Origin: Bradyrhizobium lablabi
GTDB taxonomy: Bacteria; Pseudomonadota; Alphaproteobacteria; Rhizobiales; Xanthobacteraceae
Length of the DNA: 64,000 nt
Direction of reading: 5' to 3'
Assembly (NCBI RefSeq): GCF_018131005.1
Contig: NZ_JAFCJK010000001.1
Location: 1 to 64,000 of the forward strand
The translations under genes were made by a program, and so were the position numbers. The notes beneath the pieces are model-generated. The model did not search any database. It worked only from the letters and a program-made list of their open reading frames with translations, and was not told the origin of the DNA. Of this stretch, positions 7,802 to 16,823 are shown one piece after another (within the stretch, counting starts at the first letter, position 1; each line of letters starts with the position of its first letter).

Positions 7802-8863
7802 ATGCATTCGAAGACTGACAGCGTCCCCTCCTCGGCGGAGGCATTGCGATACCCTTGGGAGAACCATCCCGGCCACGACCAGGTTGTGGAGGTGATGCCC
7901 GGGGTGCTGTGGGTGCGGCTGAAGCTGCCGTTCCGCCTCAACCATGTGAACATCTACCTGATCGCTGACGGCGACGGCTGGGTGATGGTCGATTCCGGCT
8001 TCGGCAACGAGGAGTCCATCGCGGCCTGGACCACGCTGTTCGAGGGACCGCTGAAGCATGTGAAGGTCACGCGCCTGATCGTGACCCATTCGCATCCCGA
8101 TCATGTCGGCCTCGCCGGTTGGATCACCGAGCGCTTCGGCTGCCCGCTGTTCATGTCGCAGGTTGAATACCTGCAGTCGGTCTACCACCAGAACCGCGGC
8201 ACCGAGGAGCGGCGCAACGCGCAGCGGCTGTTCTTCCGCCGCCACGGCATGGACGAGGACCTGACCGAAAAGCTGCTCGGCCGCGGCCAGGACTATCTGA
8301 AGCGGGTGTCGGTGCTGCCGCCGTCCTATCACCGCCTGACCCATGGTGACGAAGTCGTGATCGGCGCGCGCCGCTTCAAGGTGATCACCGGCGGCGGCCA
8401 TGCGCTCGACCAGGTGATGCTGTACTGCGCCTCGGACAAGCTGTTCCTGTCCGCCGACCAGGTGCTGAGCAGGATTTCACCGAATGTCAGCGTCTGGGCG
8501 GTCGAGCCGGAGCAGAACTCGCTCGGCGAATATCTGGCGTCGCTCGCGAGCCTCACGACCACGCTGCCCTACGACGTGATGGTGCTGCCCGGCCATGGCG
8601 TGCCGTTCTACGGGCTCAAGACCCGGATCAAGCAACTCGCCGACCATCATGAGGAACGCTGCCGCCTGATCGCCGAGGCCTGCCGCGAGGTGCCGCAGAC
8701 CTCAAAGGAACTGGTTCCGGTCGTGTTCCACAAACATACCCTCGACCCCCATCAAATGGGCTTTGCCGCAGGCGAACTGATCGCCCACGTCAATTACATG
8801 CTGGTCGAGGGACGGCTGACCGCCGAGGAAGCCGACGGCATGCTGCGCTTCCGGACGACCTGA
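7802..8863 (+). CDS. Metallo-beta-lactamase-fold hydrolase
   Basis: Cytoplasmic metal-dependent hydrolase of 353 residues. The metal-binding motif is His96-x-His98-x-Asp100-His101 in THSHPDHVGL. Further expected ligands are the His in GGGHALDQ, the Asp in LSADQVL and the His in LPGHGVPF. The C-terminal 90 residues are helical, as in glyoxalase II-like or LACTB2-like enzymes. The likely reaction is hydrolysis of a thioester, lactone or similar ester; the substrate is unknown. The ribosome binding site is weak. It precedes hemA but is separated from it by a regulatory region, so it is probably a separate transcription unit. Confidence 0.9.
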   Translation: MHSKTDSVPSSAEALRYPWENHPGHDQVVEVMPGVLWVRLKLPFRLNHVNIYLIADGDGWVMVDSGFGNEESIAAWTTLFEGPLKHVKVTRLIVTHSHPDHVGLAGWITERFGCPLFMSQVEYLQSVYHQNRGTEERRNAQRLFFRRHGMDEDLTEKLLGRGQDYLKRVSVLPPSYHRLTHGDEVVIGARRFKVITGGGHALDQVMLYCASDKLFLSADQVLSRISPNVSVWAVEPEQNSLGEYLASLASLTTTLPYDVMVLPGHGVPFYGLKTRIKQLADHHEERCRLIAEACREVPQTSKELVPVVFHKHTLDPHQMGFAAGELIAHVNYMLVEGRLTAEEADGMLRFRTT

Positions 8864-8889
8864 CGCAGCCGCGGGCGAACCATTCCCCT

Positions 8890-8903
8890 TTGATGGAAAT
8901 CAA
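8890..8903 (+). promoter_or_regulatory. FixK/FNR-type box TTGAT-N4-ATCAA upstream of hemA
   Basis: Perfect palindrome with arms 8890-8894 and 8899-8903 and spacer GGAA. It matches the FNR/FixK consensus exactly. Its centre lies about 146 bases before the hemA ATG; with the usual activator position near -41 the transcript would begin around 8937. Low-oxygen activation of hemA through FixLJ-FixK is known in Bradyrhizobium, which fits this site. Confidence 0.78.
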
Positions 8904-8976
8904 GTCCTGACCGCCTTCCGCTAGGGCAATTTGCCCACGTCCCCCGCATGCCCTGATGTGGGTTCGCGCATAGACA

Positions 8977-8997
8977 TTAGAGCTGGAAAAGCTCTAA
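8977..8997 (+). other. Stem-loop in the presumed 5' leader of hemA
   Basis: Perfect 8-bp stem TTAGAGCT (8977-8984), loop GGAAA, AGCTCTAA (8990-8997), ending 45 bases before the hemA start. It has no T-run, so it is not a terminator. It could stabilise the leader RNA, affect translation, or be a DNA operator. Confidence 0.4.
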
Positions 8998-9042
8998 GAA
9001 GGGGCAGTCATTCCGGGTCAGGTTCCGTTGCCAGGTTTGCCG

Positions 9043-10272
9043 ATGGATTACAGCAAGTTCTTCAATACTGCGCTCGCCCGCCTGCACGATGAGCGGCGGT
9101 ACCGCGTTTTCGCCGACCTCGAGCGGATCGCAGGGCGCTTCCCGCATGCGACCTGGCACTCGCCGAAAGGCCAGCGCAATGTCGTGATCTGGTGCTCCAA
9201 CGACTATCTCGGCATGGGCCAGCACCCCAAGGTGGTCGGCGCCATGGTCGAGACCGCGACCCGTGTCGGTACCGGCGCCGGCGGCACCCGCAACATCGCC
9301 GGCACGCATCATCCCCTCGTGCAGCTCGAAGCGGAACTCGCCGACCTCCACGGCAAGGAAGCGTCGCTGCTGTTCACCTCGGGCTATGTGTCCAACCAGA
9401 CCGGCATTTCGACAATCGCAAAGCTGATCCCGAACTGCCTGATCCTGTCGGACGCGCTGAACCACAATTCGATGATCGAGGGTGTGCGCCAGGCCGGCTG
9501 CGAGCGGCAGATTTTCAGCCACAACGACGTCGCGCATCTCGAAGAGCTGCTGATCGCCGCAGGTCCCGATCGGCCGAAGCTGATCGTGTGCGAAAGCCTT
9601 TATTCCATGGACGGCGATGTCGCGCCGCTGGCGAAAATCTGCGATCTCGCCGAGAAATACGGCGCCATGACCTATGTCGACGAGGTCCATGCAGTCGGCA
9701 TGTACGGGCCGCGGGGCGGCGGCATCGCCGAGCGTGACGGCGTGATGCATCGCATCGACGTCCTTGAAGGCACGCTCGCCAAGGCGTTCGGCTGCCTTGG
9801 CGGCTATATTGCCGGCAAGGCCGAGATCATCGACGCCGTGCGCTCCTACGCGCCGGGGTTCATCTTCACGACTGCACTGCCGCCGGCGATCTGCTCGGCC
9901 GCGACCGCCGCGATCCGGCATCTGAAGACCTCGAATTGGGAACGCGAGCGCCATCAGGATCGCGCCGCCCGCGCCAAGGCCATTCTGACCGCTGCCGGCC
10001 TGCCGGTGATGTCGAGCGACACCCATATCGTTCCGCTGTTCGTCGGCGACCCCGAGAAATGTAAGCGCGCCTCCGATATGCTGCTCGAGGATCACGGCAT
10101 CTACATCCAGCCGATCAACTACCCGACCGTCGCCAAGGGCACCGAGCGGCTGCGCATCACGCCCTCGCCCTATCACGATGACGGCCTGATCGATGCGCTT
10201 GCGGACGCGCTGCTGCAGGTCTGGGAACGGCTAGGCCTGCCACTCAGCAAGAAGCCGCTGGCGGCGGAGTAA
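9043..10272 (+). CDS. hemA: 5-aminolevulinate synthase
   Basis: First enzyme of the Shemin (C4) haem pathway: condenses glycine and succinyl-CoA to 5-aminolevulinate with PLP in the cytoplasm. The 409-residue product is close, over its whole length, to Bradyrhizobium HemA as I know it. Visible motifs: [52 protein letters not shown], and the PLP lysine Lys247 in [10 protein letters not shown] start at MDYSKFF (9043), the known N-terminus, not at the ATG 15 bases upstream. A perfect FixK box and a leader hairpin precede it, consistent with oxygen-controlled haem synthesis for high-affinity oxidases. Confidence 0.98.
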   Translation: MDYSKFFNTALARLHDERRYRVFADLERIAGRFPHATWHSPKGQRNVVIWCSNDYLGMGQHPKVVGAMVETATRVGTGAGGTRNIAGTHHPLVQLEAELADLHGKEASLLFTSGYVSNQTGISTIAKLIPNCLILSDALNHNSMIEGVRQAGCERQIFSHNDVAHLEELLIAAGPDRPKLIVCESLYSMDGDVAPLAKICDLAEKYGAMTYVDEVHAVGMYGPRGGGIAERDGVMHRIDVLEGTLAKAFGCLGGYIAGKAEIIDAVRSYAPGFIFTTALPPAICSAATAAIRHLKTSNWERERHQDRAARAKAILTAAGLPVMSSDTHIVPLFVGDPEKCKRASDMLLEDHGIYIQPINYPTVAKGTERLRITPSPYHDDGLIDALADALLQVWERLGLPLSKKPLAAE

Positions 10273-10383
10273 CCCTGTCCAGGCCTAATCCTTGAAATTG
10301 ACCGGTCGCGCGGTGCGCGGCCGACCCAATACGTTTATAGTTCCCTACGCGGCCCCTCCAGGCCGGAAGGGAGACAAGCAGCA

Positions 10384-13300
10384 ATGCTCCACGACTGGGG
10401 CGTTATCGCCGCGGCGTTCGCCTATATCGGATTGTTGTTCTTCGTGGCGAGCCGCGGCGACCGGATGTCGCCGGGCCGGCGAGGCCGCGCGAGCCAGTGG
10501 ATCTATCCGCTGTCTCTCGCGATCTATTGCACCTCATGGACCTTCTTCGGCTCGGTCGGCTTCGCGACCCGCACGAGCGTCGACTTCCTCGCAATCTACG
10601 TCGGTCCGATCCTGATGATCGGACTTTGCACGCCGCTGCTCCGCCGCGTGATCGTACTGGCCAAGTCGCAGAACATCACCTCGGTCGCCGACTTCATCGC
10701 AGCACGCTACGGCAAGAGCCAGGCGGTGGCGGCAACCGTCGCCAGCATCGCGCTCATCGGCTCGGTGCCTTATATCGCGCTGCAGCTCAAGGCGATGGCC
10801 TCCTCGCTGGAGACGATCCTGAGCGAGGACCAGGCCTTTTCCAAGATTCCGATCATCGGCGACATCGCGCTGATCGTGACGCTCGCGATGGCGGTGTTCG
10901 CCGTGCTGTTCGGCACCCGCCACGCTGACGCGACCGAACACCAGCACGGACTGATTCTCGCGATCGCGACCGAATCCATCGTCAAGCTGGTCGCCTTCAT
11001 CGCCGCCGGCGCCTTCGTCACCTTCTGGATGTTCTCGCCTGTCGAGCTCTACGAGCGCGCCCTGAAGACACCGGAGGCGGTGCGCGCGATCGAGTACGCG
11101 CCATCGATCGGCAACTTCCTGATCATGACGCTACTGTCGTTCTGCGCGATCATGCTGCTGCCGCGCCAGTTCCATGTCAGCGTGGTGGAGAACTCGACCA
11201 GCGCCGATGTCAGCCGGGCGCGTTGGCTGTTCCCGCTCTATCTCGTCGCGATCAACCTGTTCGTGATCCCGATCGCGATCGCGGGCCTGATCACCTTCCC
11301 GTTCGGCGCCGTCGATGCCGACATGTTCGTGCTGGCGCTGCCGATGGAAGGCAATTCGCAATTACTCAGCCTTGCCGTGTTTATCGGTGGTCTGTCGGCC
11401 GGAACGGCGATGGTGATCGTCGAATGCGTCGCGCTGTCGATCATGGTCTCCAACGACATCGTGCTGCCGCTGGTGCTGCCGCGCAGCGACGACGGCCGCG
11501 TTGGCCAGAAGGATTTCGGCGACTTCCTGCTGAAGACGCGCCGCTTCTCGATCTTCGCCATCATGGTGATGGCGTATTTCTACTATCGCGCGCTCGGCAA
11601 CACCCAACTCGTCGCGATCGGCCTGTTGTCCTTTGCCGCCGTCGCGCAGCTTGCGCCGGCGTTCTTCGGCGGCCTGTTCTGGCGCCGCGCCACCGCGCGT
11701 GGAGCGATGGCGGGCATGCTGGTCGGTTTCACGGTATGGCTCTACACCCTGTTCGTGCCGAGCTTCCTCGAAACCAGCACCGCAGGTCTGATGCTGCTGC
11801 AACACGGACCGTTCGGCATCGAGGCGCTACGGCCGCAGGCGCTACTCGGCACCGACCTGCCGCCGCTTATGCACGGCGTAATGTGGAGCCTCGCGCTCAA
11901 TATCCTCACCTATGTCGTCCTCTCGCTGGGGCATGTGCCTTCGTCGATCGAGCGGTTGCAGGCCGACGTGTTCGTGCCCGACGCGCTCGCGCCGATCGCA
12001 CCCACCCTCAGGCGCTGGCGCACCACCGTGACGGTGCAGGACATCCAAAGCACGGTGGCGCAATATCTCGGCCCCGAGCGCGCCCGCGAGGCGTTCTCGG
12101 CCTTCGCCGCCGACCGCAACAGCACACTCGAGCCGCCCGCGCCCGCGGACTTCGAGCTGCTGCAGCATGCCGAGCGCCTGATCGCGTCGTCGATCGGCGC
12201 CGCGTCGTCGCGGCTCGTGATGTCGCTCCTGCTGCGCCGGCGCACCGTGTCGGCCAAGGCCGCGCTGAAGCTGCTCGACGATTCCCACGCCGCGCTGCAC
12301 TTCAACCGCGAGATCCTGCAAACCGCGCTCAACCATGTGCGCCAGGGCATCGCCGTATTCGACGCCGATCTGCAGCTGATCTGCTCCAACCGGCAGTTCA
12401 GCGAGTTGTTGGCGCTGCCGCCCCATCTCGCGCAGCTCGGCATCCCCCTGCCCGAGATCCTCGAATTCATGGCCGCGGTGAACCCGCCCGGCGTTGGCAA
12501 CAGCCTGCTGGAGCATCGCCTGCGCGCCTACACCACCGAGGGTGAGCCGTATCTGGAGCTCTTCCCCGATCGGCACGTGGTGATCGAGGTGCGCTCCAAC
12601 CGCATGCCGGGCGGCGGCCTCGTCATCACCTTCTCTGACGTCACGCCGAGCTTCGAGGCGGCCGAAGCGCTGGAGCGCGCTAATGCGACCCTGGAGAAGC
12701 GCGTGCGCGACCGCACCGAGGAACTGACGCTGCTCAACACGGAGCTCGCGCTCGCCAAAAGCACGGCGGAAGAGGCCAACGCGTCAAAGACGCGCTTCCT
12801 TGCGGCCGCGAGCCACGACATCCTGCAGCCGCTCAATGCGGCGCGCCTCTATGTGACGAGTCTGGTCGAGCGCCAGAACGGCGGCGAGGATTCGCGTCTG
12901 GTCGAGAACATCGACGACTCGCTGGAGGCGATCGAGGACATCCTGGGCGCACTGCTCGACATCTCCCGGCTCGATGCGGGCGTCATGACGCCGTCGATCA
13001 CGAGCTTCAAAATGGCCGACTTGATGCGCTCGCTGGAGATCGAATTCGCGCCGATCGCCCGCGACAAGGGCCTCAACCTGCGCTTCGTGCCGTGCTCGCT
13101 GCCGGTCGAATCCGACCGCTCGCTGCTGCGCCGGCTGCTGCAGAACTTCATCTCCAACGCAATCAAATATACCCCGCGCGGCCGCGTCCTGGTCGGCTGC
13201 CGTCGCCGTGGCCAAAGTTTGCAGATCGCCGTCTACGACACCGGCGTCGGCATCCCCGTGCAGAAGCGTGGCGAGATCTTCAAGGAGTTCCATCGGCTCG

Positions 13301-13887
13301 AACAGGGCGCGCGAATCGCGCGCGGCCTCGGGCTCGGACTGTCCATCGTCGACCGCCTGGCGCGTGTGCTCAACCACCGCATCGCGATCGACGCCAATAA
13401 CGGGGGCGGCTCGGTGTTCTCGGTGACGGTGCCGGTCGCGGCCGCGATCAACTATACCGCAGCCGTCACCAGCGCTACGCCGCTTTTGAAGACGCCGATG
13501 AGCGGCGCGCTGATCGTCTGCATCGAGAACGATCTCGCGATCCTCGACGGCATGAAGACCTTGCTCACCGCATGGGACGCCGAGGTCATCGCCGTGACCG
13601 ACCCCGAGGCGGCCATCGCTGCGATCGAGTCCGGCGGCGGCCGCGTCACCGGGGTTCTGGTCGACTACCATCTCGACCGCGGCAACGGCGTCGCCGCGAT
13701 CCGCGAGATCCGCCGCCGCTTCGGCGACACCATCCCCGCCATCCTGATCACCGCCGACCGCAGCCCGCCGGTCCGCGCCGCCGCGCGCGAGGAGAACATC
13801 GCGGTATTGAACAAGCCGGTCAAACCGGCCTCGCTGCGCGCGCTGCTCGGGCAATGGCGCACCCAGCAGATGGTGGCGGCCGAGTAG
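10384..13887 (+). CDS. Hybrid histidine kinase with sodium/solute-symporter-like sensor domain
   Basis: A 1167-residue membrane sensor. Residues 1-500 form about 13 membrane helices of the SSS (PutP-like) symporter fold, with typical segments such as SLAIYCTSWTFFGSVGFAT and ITSVADFIAARYGKS. There follow a linker, a PAS-like domain (about 640-770), a coiled coil with HisKA H-box ASHDILQPLNAAR, an ATPase domain (NFISNAIKYTPRG, GVGIP, GLGLGLSIV) and a C-terminal receiver domain with phospho-acceptor Asp in VLVDYHL and Lys in VLNKPVKP. The start has GGGAGAC upstream. It probably senses a solute directly and signals to the convergent LuxR-type regulator at 14082-14756. Confidence 0.94.
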   Translation: MLHDWGVIAAAFAYIGLLFFVASRGDRMSPGRRGRASQWIYPLSLAIYCTSWTFFGSVGFATRTSVDFLAIYVGPILMIGLCTPLLRRVIVLAKSQNITSVADFIAARYGKSQAVAATVASIALIGSVPYIALQLKAMASSLETILSEDQAFSKIPIIGDIALIVTLAMAVFAVLFGTRHADATEHQHGLILAIATESIVKLVAFIAAGAFVTFWMFSPVELYERALKTPEAVRAIEYAPSIGNFLIMTLLSFCAIMLLPRQFHVSVVENSTSADVSRARWLFPLYLVAINLFVIPIAIAGLITFPFGAVDADMFVLALPMEGNSQLLSLAVFIGGLSAGTAMVIVECVALSIMVSNDIVLPLVLPRSDDGRVGQKDFGDFLLKTRRFSIFAIMVMAYFYYRALGNTQLVAIGLLSFAAVAQLAPAFFGGLFWRRATARGAMAGMLVGFTVWLYTLFVPSFLETSTAGLMLLQHGPFGIEALRPQALLGTDLPPLMHGVMWSLALNILTYVVLSLGHVPSSIERLQADVFVPDALAPIAPTLRRWRTTVTVQDIQSTVAQYLGPERAREAFSAFAADRNSTLEPPAPADFELLQHAERLIASSIGAASSRLVMSLLLRRRTVSAKAALKLLDDSHAALHFNREILQTALNHVRQGIAVFDADLQLICSNRQFSELLALPPHLAQLGIPLPEILEFMAAVNPPGVGNSLLEHRLRAYTTEGEPYLELFPDRHVVIEVRSNRMPGGGLVITFSDVTPSFEAAEALERANATLEKRVRDRTEELTLLNTELALAKSTAEEANASKTRFLAAASHDILQPLNAARLYVTSLVERQNGGEDSRLVENIDDSLEAIEDILGALLDISRLDAGVMTPSITSFKMADLMRSLEIEFAPIARDKGLNLRFVPCSLPVESDRSLLRRLLQNFISNAIKYTPRGRVLVGCRRRGQSLQIAVYDTGVGIPVQKRGEIFKEFHRLEQGARIARGLGLGLSIVDRLARVLNHRIAIDANNGGGSVFSVTVPVAAAINYTAAVTSATPLLKTPMSGALIVCIENDLAILDGMKTLLTAWDAEVIAVTDPEAAIAAIESGGGRVTGVLVDYHLDRGNGVAAIREIRRRFGDTIPAILITADRSPPVRAAAREENIAVLNKPVKPASLRALLGQWRTQQMVAAE

Positions 13888-14019
13888 CTACGTCATTGTG
13901 AGACCGCAGGACCGGTGGAGCGCATTTTCAGTCAACAACCGCTGCCGACGATCCGCCAGATTGACCGTGAAGAAGAAACGGCCCGCCAGCAACGAAGTTG
14001 CGGCGGCAGCCGGTCATGC

Positions 14020-14072
14020 GCGCGTAGCCGGATGGCAAGGTGATGGGTATCGCTGCGCTCCACCCATCCTAC
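14020..14072. repeat. Intergenic palindromic repeat (GATGGGT...ACCCATC family)
   Basis: Perfect 7-bp arms GATGGGT (14042-14048) and ACCCATC (14062-14068) around ATCGCTGCGCTCC, preceded by CGCGTAGCCGGATGG. I recognise this as a dispersed intergenic repeat of Bradyrhizobium-type genomes, related to the longer one at 52568-52651. It lies between convergent genes (kinase stop 13887, regulator stop 14082) and may serve as a two-way terminator. Confidence 0.5.
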
Positions 14073-14081
14073 CACCTGCCG

Positions 14082-14756
14082 TCAAGCCGTCGGCGTGCCC
14101 TGGCGCCACTGGCCACCGGCGATCTTGGCGGCGGCAATCACGGCCTGGGTGCGACTTTCGACACCGAGTTTTTGCAGGATGGCCGAGACATGGGCCTTGA
14201 TGGTCGCCTCGGAGACGCCGAGCTCATAGGCAATCTGCTTGTTGAGCAATCCCTCCGACAACATCATCAGCACCCGCACCTGCTGGGGCGTCAGCGTCAC
14301 CAGACGATCGCGCAGTCGTGTCATGTCGGGGTCGCCAGCGGCCGAGAGATCGGTGTCCGGCGGAACCCAGACGTCGCCCTCCATCACCTTCAAGATGGCG
14401 TCGCGCAGCGTCTCGACGCCAAACCGCTTCGGAATGAACCCGGAGGCACCGAAATCAAGCGAGCGACGAATTGTCCCGGCATCGTCGGTGGCGGAGACAA
14501 TCACCACCGGGATCGCCGGATATTGCGCGCGCAGATAGATCAGCCCGGAGAAGCCGCTGATTCCGGGCATCGTCAGATCGAGCAGGATCAGGTCGACCTC
14601 GGGGTCCCGTTCCAGGAGACCCGTCAGGTCCCCAAACGAACCGGCCTCGCTGATCGTGGCCGAGCTCACGACAGTGGAAACAGCCTGGCGCAACGCATCG
14701 CGGAACAGCGGATGATCATCGGCGATGACAAGATGGGTATTGGCGGCAGCAGTCAT
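14082..14756 (-). CDS. LuxR/NarL-family response regulator
   Basis: Two-domain transcription regulator of 224 residues. Receiver domain (about 8-125): acidic pair in VIADDHPLF, phospho-acceptor Asp in DLILLDLTMPG, Lys in GFIPKRFG. LuxR HTH (about 155-215): LTPQQVRVLMMLSEGLLNKQ, then IAYELGVSEATIKAHVSAI. I chose the ATG at 14756, just before THLVIADDH; the longer frame to 14849 adds a non-conserved stretch. It is convergent with the symporter-like kinase and divergent from the MHS transporter across 312 bases. The likely circuit is kinase to regulator to transporter promoter. Confidence 0.93.
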   Translation of the reverse strand: MTAAANTHLVIADDHPLFRDALRQAVSTVVSSATISEAGSFGDLTGLLERDPEVDLILLDLTMPGISGFSGLIYLRAQYPAIPVVIVSATDDAGTIRRSLDFGASGFIPKRFGVETLRDAILKVMEGDVWVPPDTDLSAAGDPDMTRLRDRLVTLTPQQVRVLMMLSEGLLNKQIAYELGVSEATIKAHVSAILQKLGVESRTQAVIAAAKIAGGQWRQGTPTA

Positions 14757-15068
14757 CTCAGTCTCACGCGCGGGTTTCGGCGGCCCGCAAGATGCTGTTG
14801 TGACCCGGGCAGCAGCACCGTGCAAGCGCTGGATAATACCATATGCCAATGCAGTTAACCCGCCGACTTGTGCGCTGCAACAAATACACGCCCAAGCGGT
14901 TCATACCGTTCGAGTTCCTGACGCTTAAACCAAGCCGTGCAAAAGCCGAAAGTCTTATTGGGGCGGGTTTCACCGCGATGTTACCTTGATTACAAGCTCG
15001 TAACTTATACGGCCAAACTCGGCAGATGAGCGCGTTTGGCGGGAATAAATTTGGGGGAGGTAATCCAG
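14757..15068. promoter_or_regulatory. Divergent promoter region between the response regulator and the MHS transporter
   Basis: A 312-base gap without a gene. Within it lies the small inverted repeat CTTG-ATTA-CAAG (14985-14996), flanked by TTAC (14981-14984) and GTAA (15000-15003), about 70 bases before the transporter start; LuxR-type regulators often bind short imperfect palindromes of this kind. GGGGGAGGT just upstream of 15069 is the transporter's ribosome binding site. No -10/-35 pair is convincing enough to call. Confidence 0.35.
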
Positions 15069-16733
15069 ATGGCCACAATGACTGCGACTTCGGCGCGACC
15101 GGCCGGCATGACGAAGGACGAACGCTTCGTCATTCTCGCCTCGTCGCTCGGCACAGTTTTCGAGTGGTACGACTTCTATCTCTACGGTTCGCTCGCCGGC
15201 ATCATCGGAGCGCAATTCTTCTCGGCCTATCCGCCGGGAACGCGCGACATCTTCGCGCTGCTGGCCTTCGCCGCTGGCTTCCTGGTGCGCCCGTTCGGCG
15301 CCATCGTGTTCGGCCGCGTCGGCGACATCGTCGGCCGCAAATACACATTCCTCGTCACCATCCTGATCATGGGCCTGTCGACCTTCATCGTCGGCCTGCT
15401 GCCCAACGCCGCGACGATCGGCATCGCTGCGCCGATCATCCTGATCGCGCTCCGCCTGCTGCAGGGCCTCGCGCTCGGCGGCGAATACGGCGGTGCGGCA
15501 ACCTACGTCGCCGAGCATGCCCCGCAGGGCAGGCGCGGCTACTACACCTCGTTCATTCAGACGACCGCAACGCTCGGCCTGTTCCTCTCGCTTCTGGTGA
15601 TCCTGTTCACGCGAACCCTCACCGGCGAGAAGGATTTCGCTGATTGGGGCTGGCGAATCCCGTTCCTGGTGTCGGTGGCGTTGCTCGGCATCTCGGTCTG
15701 GATCCGGCTGCGACTGAATGAGTCGCCGGTGTTCCAGCGCATGAAGGACGAGGGCAAGAGCTCGAAGGCGCCGCTGACCGAAGCCTTCGCCAACTGGGCC
15801 AACGCCAAGATCGTGCTGCTTGCGCTGTTCGGCGGCGTGATGGGCCAGGGCGTGGTCTGGTACACCGGCCAATTCTACGCGCTGTTCTTCCTGCAATCGA
15901 TTCTCAAGGTCGACGGCTACACCTCGAACCTCCTGATCGCTTGGTCGCTGCTGCTCGGCACCGGCTTCTTCGTGGTGTTCGGCGCGTTGTCCGACAGGAT
16001 CGGCCGCAAGCCCGTCATTCTGGCCGGCTGCGCGATCGCGGCGCTGACCTTCTTCCCGATCTTCAAGATGATCACCACCAATGCCAACCCGGCGCTCGAG
16101 AAGGCGATCGAGAGCGCCAAGGTCGAGGTGTTTGCGGATCCCGCGGGCTGCGGCGACCTCTTCAACCCGGTCGGCACTCGCGTCTTTACCGCGCCCTGCG
16201 ATACCGCTCGTGCCTTCCTGGCCCAGTCGTCTGTCAAGTACTCGACGGTCAGCGGCCCGGCAGGCTCCGGCGTAAAGGTCATGGTCAACGGCAAGGAGAT
16301 TCCGTACGCCAACGCCAAGGACGGCAACCCGGCAATCACCGCAGCGGTGACCGCCGCCGGCTATCCGAAGGCCGGCGACGCCGGCGTCGTGAAGATGGCG
16401 CACCCGTTCGACATCTTCCGTCCGCAGGTTGCGGCCGTCATCGGTCTACTGTTCATCCTGGTGATTTTCGTGACCATGGTGTACGGCCCGATCGCCGCCA
16501 TGCTGGTCGAGCTGTTCCCGACCCGCATCCGCTACACCTCGATGTCGCTGCCCTATCACATCGGCAACGGCTGGTTCGGTGGATTGCTGCCTGCGACCGC
16601 GTTCGCAATCGTCGCCTCGACCGGCGATATCTACGCCGGTCTCTGGTATCCGGTCATCTTCGCGGCGATCACCGTAGTGATCGGCTTTCTGTTCCTGCCG
16701 GAGACCAAGGACGTCGACATCACGAAGACCTGA
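15069..16733 (+). CDS. MFS transporter, metabolite:H+ symporter (MHS) family, with extra periplasmic domain
   Basis: Inner-membrane transporter of 554 residues. Family marks: SSLGTVFEWYDFYLYGSLAG at TM1, GRVGDIVGRK after TM2, LLQGLALGGEYGGAATYVAE at TM4, and ALSDRIGRKPV after TM8. Usual members (about 430-450 residues) take up dicarboxylates, proline/betaine or shikimate. This one carries about 108 additional residues (about 338-445) between TM9 and TM10, a loop expected to face the periplasm, with two cysteines (361 and 377) that could form a disulfide. I start at MATMTATS behind GGGGGAGGT. Probably controlled by the neighbouring two-component system; the substrate is unknown. Confidence 0.92.
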   Translation: MATMTATSARPAGMTKDERFVILASSLGTVFEWYDFYLYGSLAGIIGAQFFSAYPPGTRDIFALLAFAAGFLVRPFGAIVFGRVGDIVGRKYTFLVTILIMGLSTFIVGLLPNAATIGIAAPIILIALRLLQGLALGGEYGGAATYVAEHAPQGRRGYYTSFIQTTATLGLFLSLLVILFTRTLTGEKDFADWGWRIPFLVSVALLGISVWIRLRLNESPVFQRMKDEGKSSKAPLTEAFANWANAKIVLLALFGGVMGQGVVWYTGQFYALFFLQSILKVDGYTSNLLIAWSLLLGTGFFVVFGALSDRIGRKPVILAGCAIAALTFFPIFKMITTNANPALEKAIESAKVEVFADPAGCGDLFNPVGTRVFTAPCDTARAFLAQSSVKYSTVSGPAGSGVKVMVNGKEIPYANAKDGNPAITAAVTAAGYPKAGDAGVVKMAHPFDIFRPQVAAVIGLLFILVIFVTMVYGPIAAMLVELFPTRIRYTSMSLPYHIGNGWFGGLLPATAFAIVASTGDIYAGLWYPVIFAAITVVIGFLFLPETKDVDITKT

Positions 16734-16759
16734 CCGGTCAACATGGCGATCGAAACGTG

Positions 16760-16794
16760 TCGGCCGCGGAGCGATCCGCGGCCGATTTCGTTTC
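16760..16794 (+). terminator. Terminator after the MHS transporter
   Basis: Perfect 11-bp stem TCGGCCGCGGA (16760-16770), loop GCGA, TCCGCGGCCGA (16775-16785), followed by TTTCGTTTC. It lies 26 bases after the transporter stop and before the convergent yjbQ-like gene. Confidence 0.86.
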
Positions 16795-16823
16795 AACCAT
16801 GATGGGATTCAAACGCGATCGCG

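Noticed and set aside
8977..8997. Hairpin before hemA as a terminator of the hydrolase gene
   Set aside because: No T-run follows, and the FixK box upstream of it implies that the hairpin is inside the hemA transcript.
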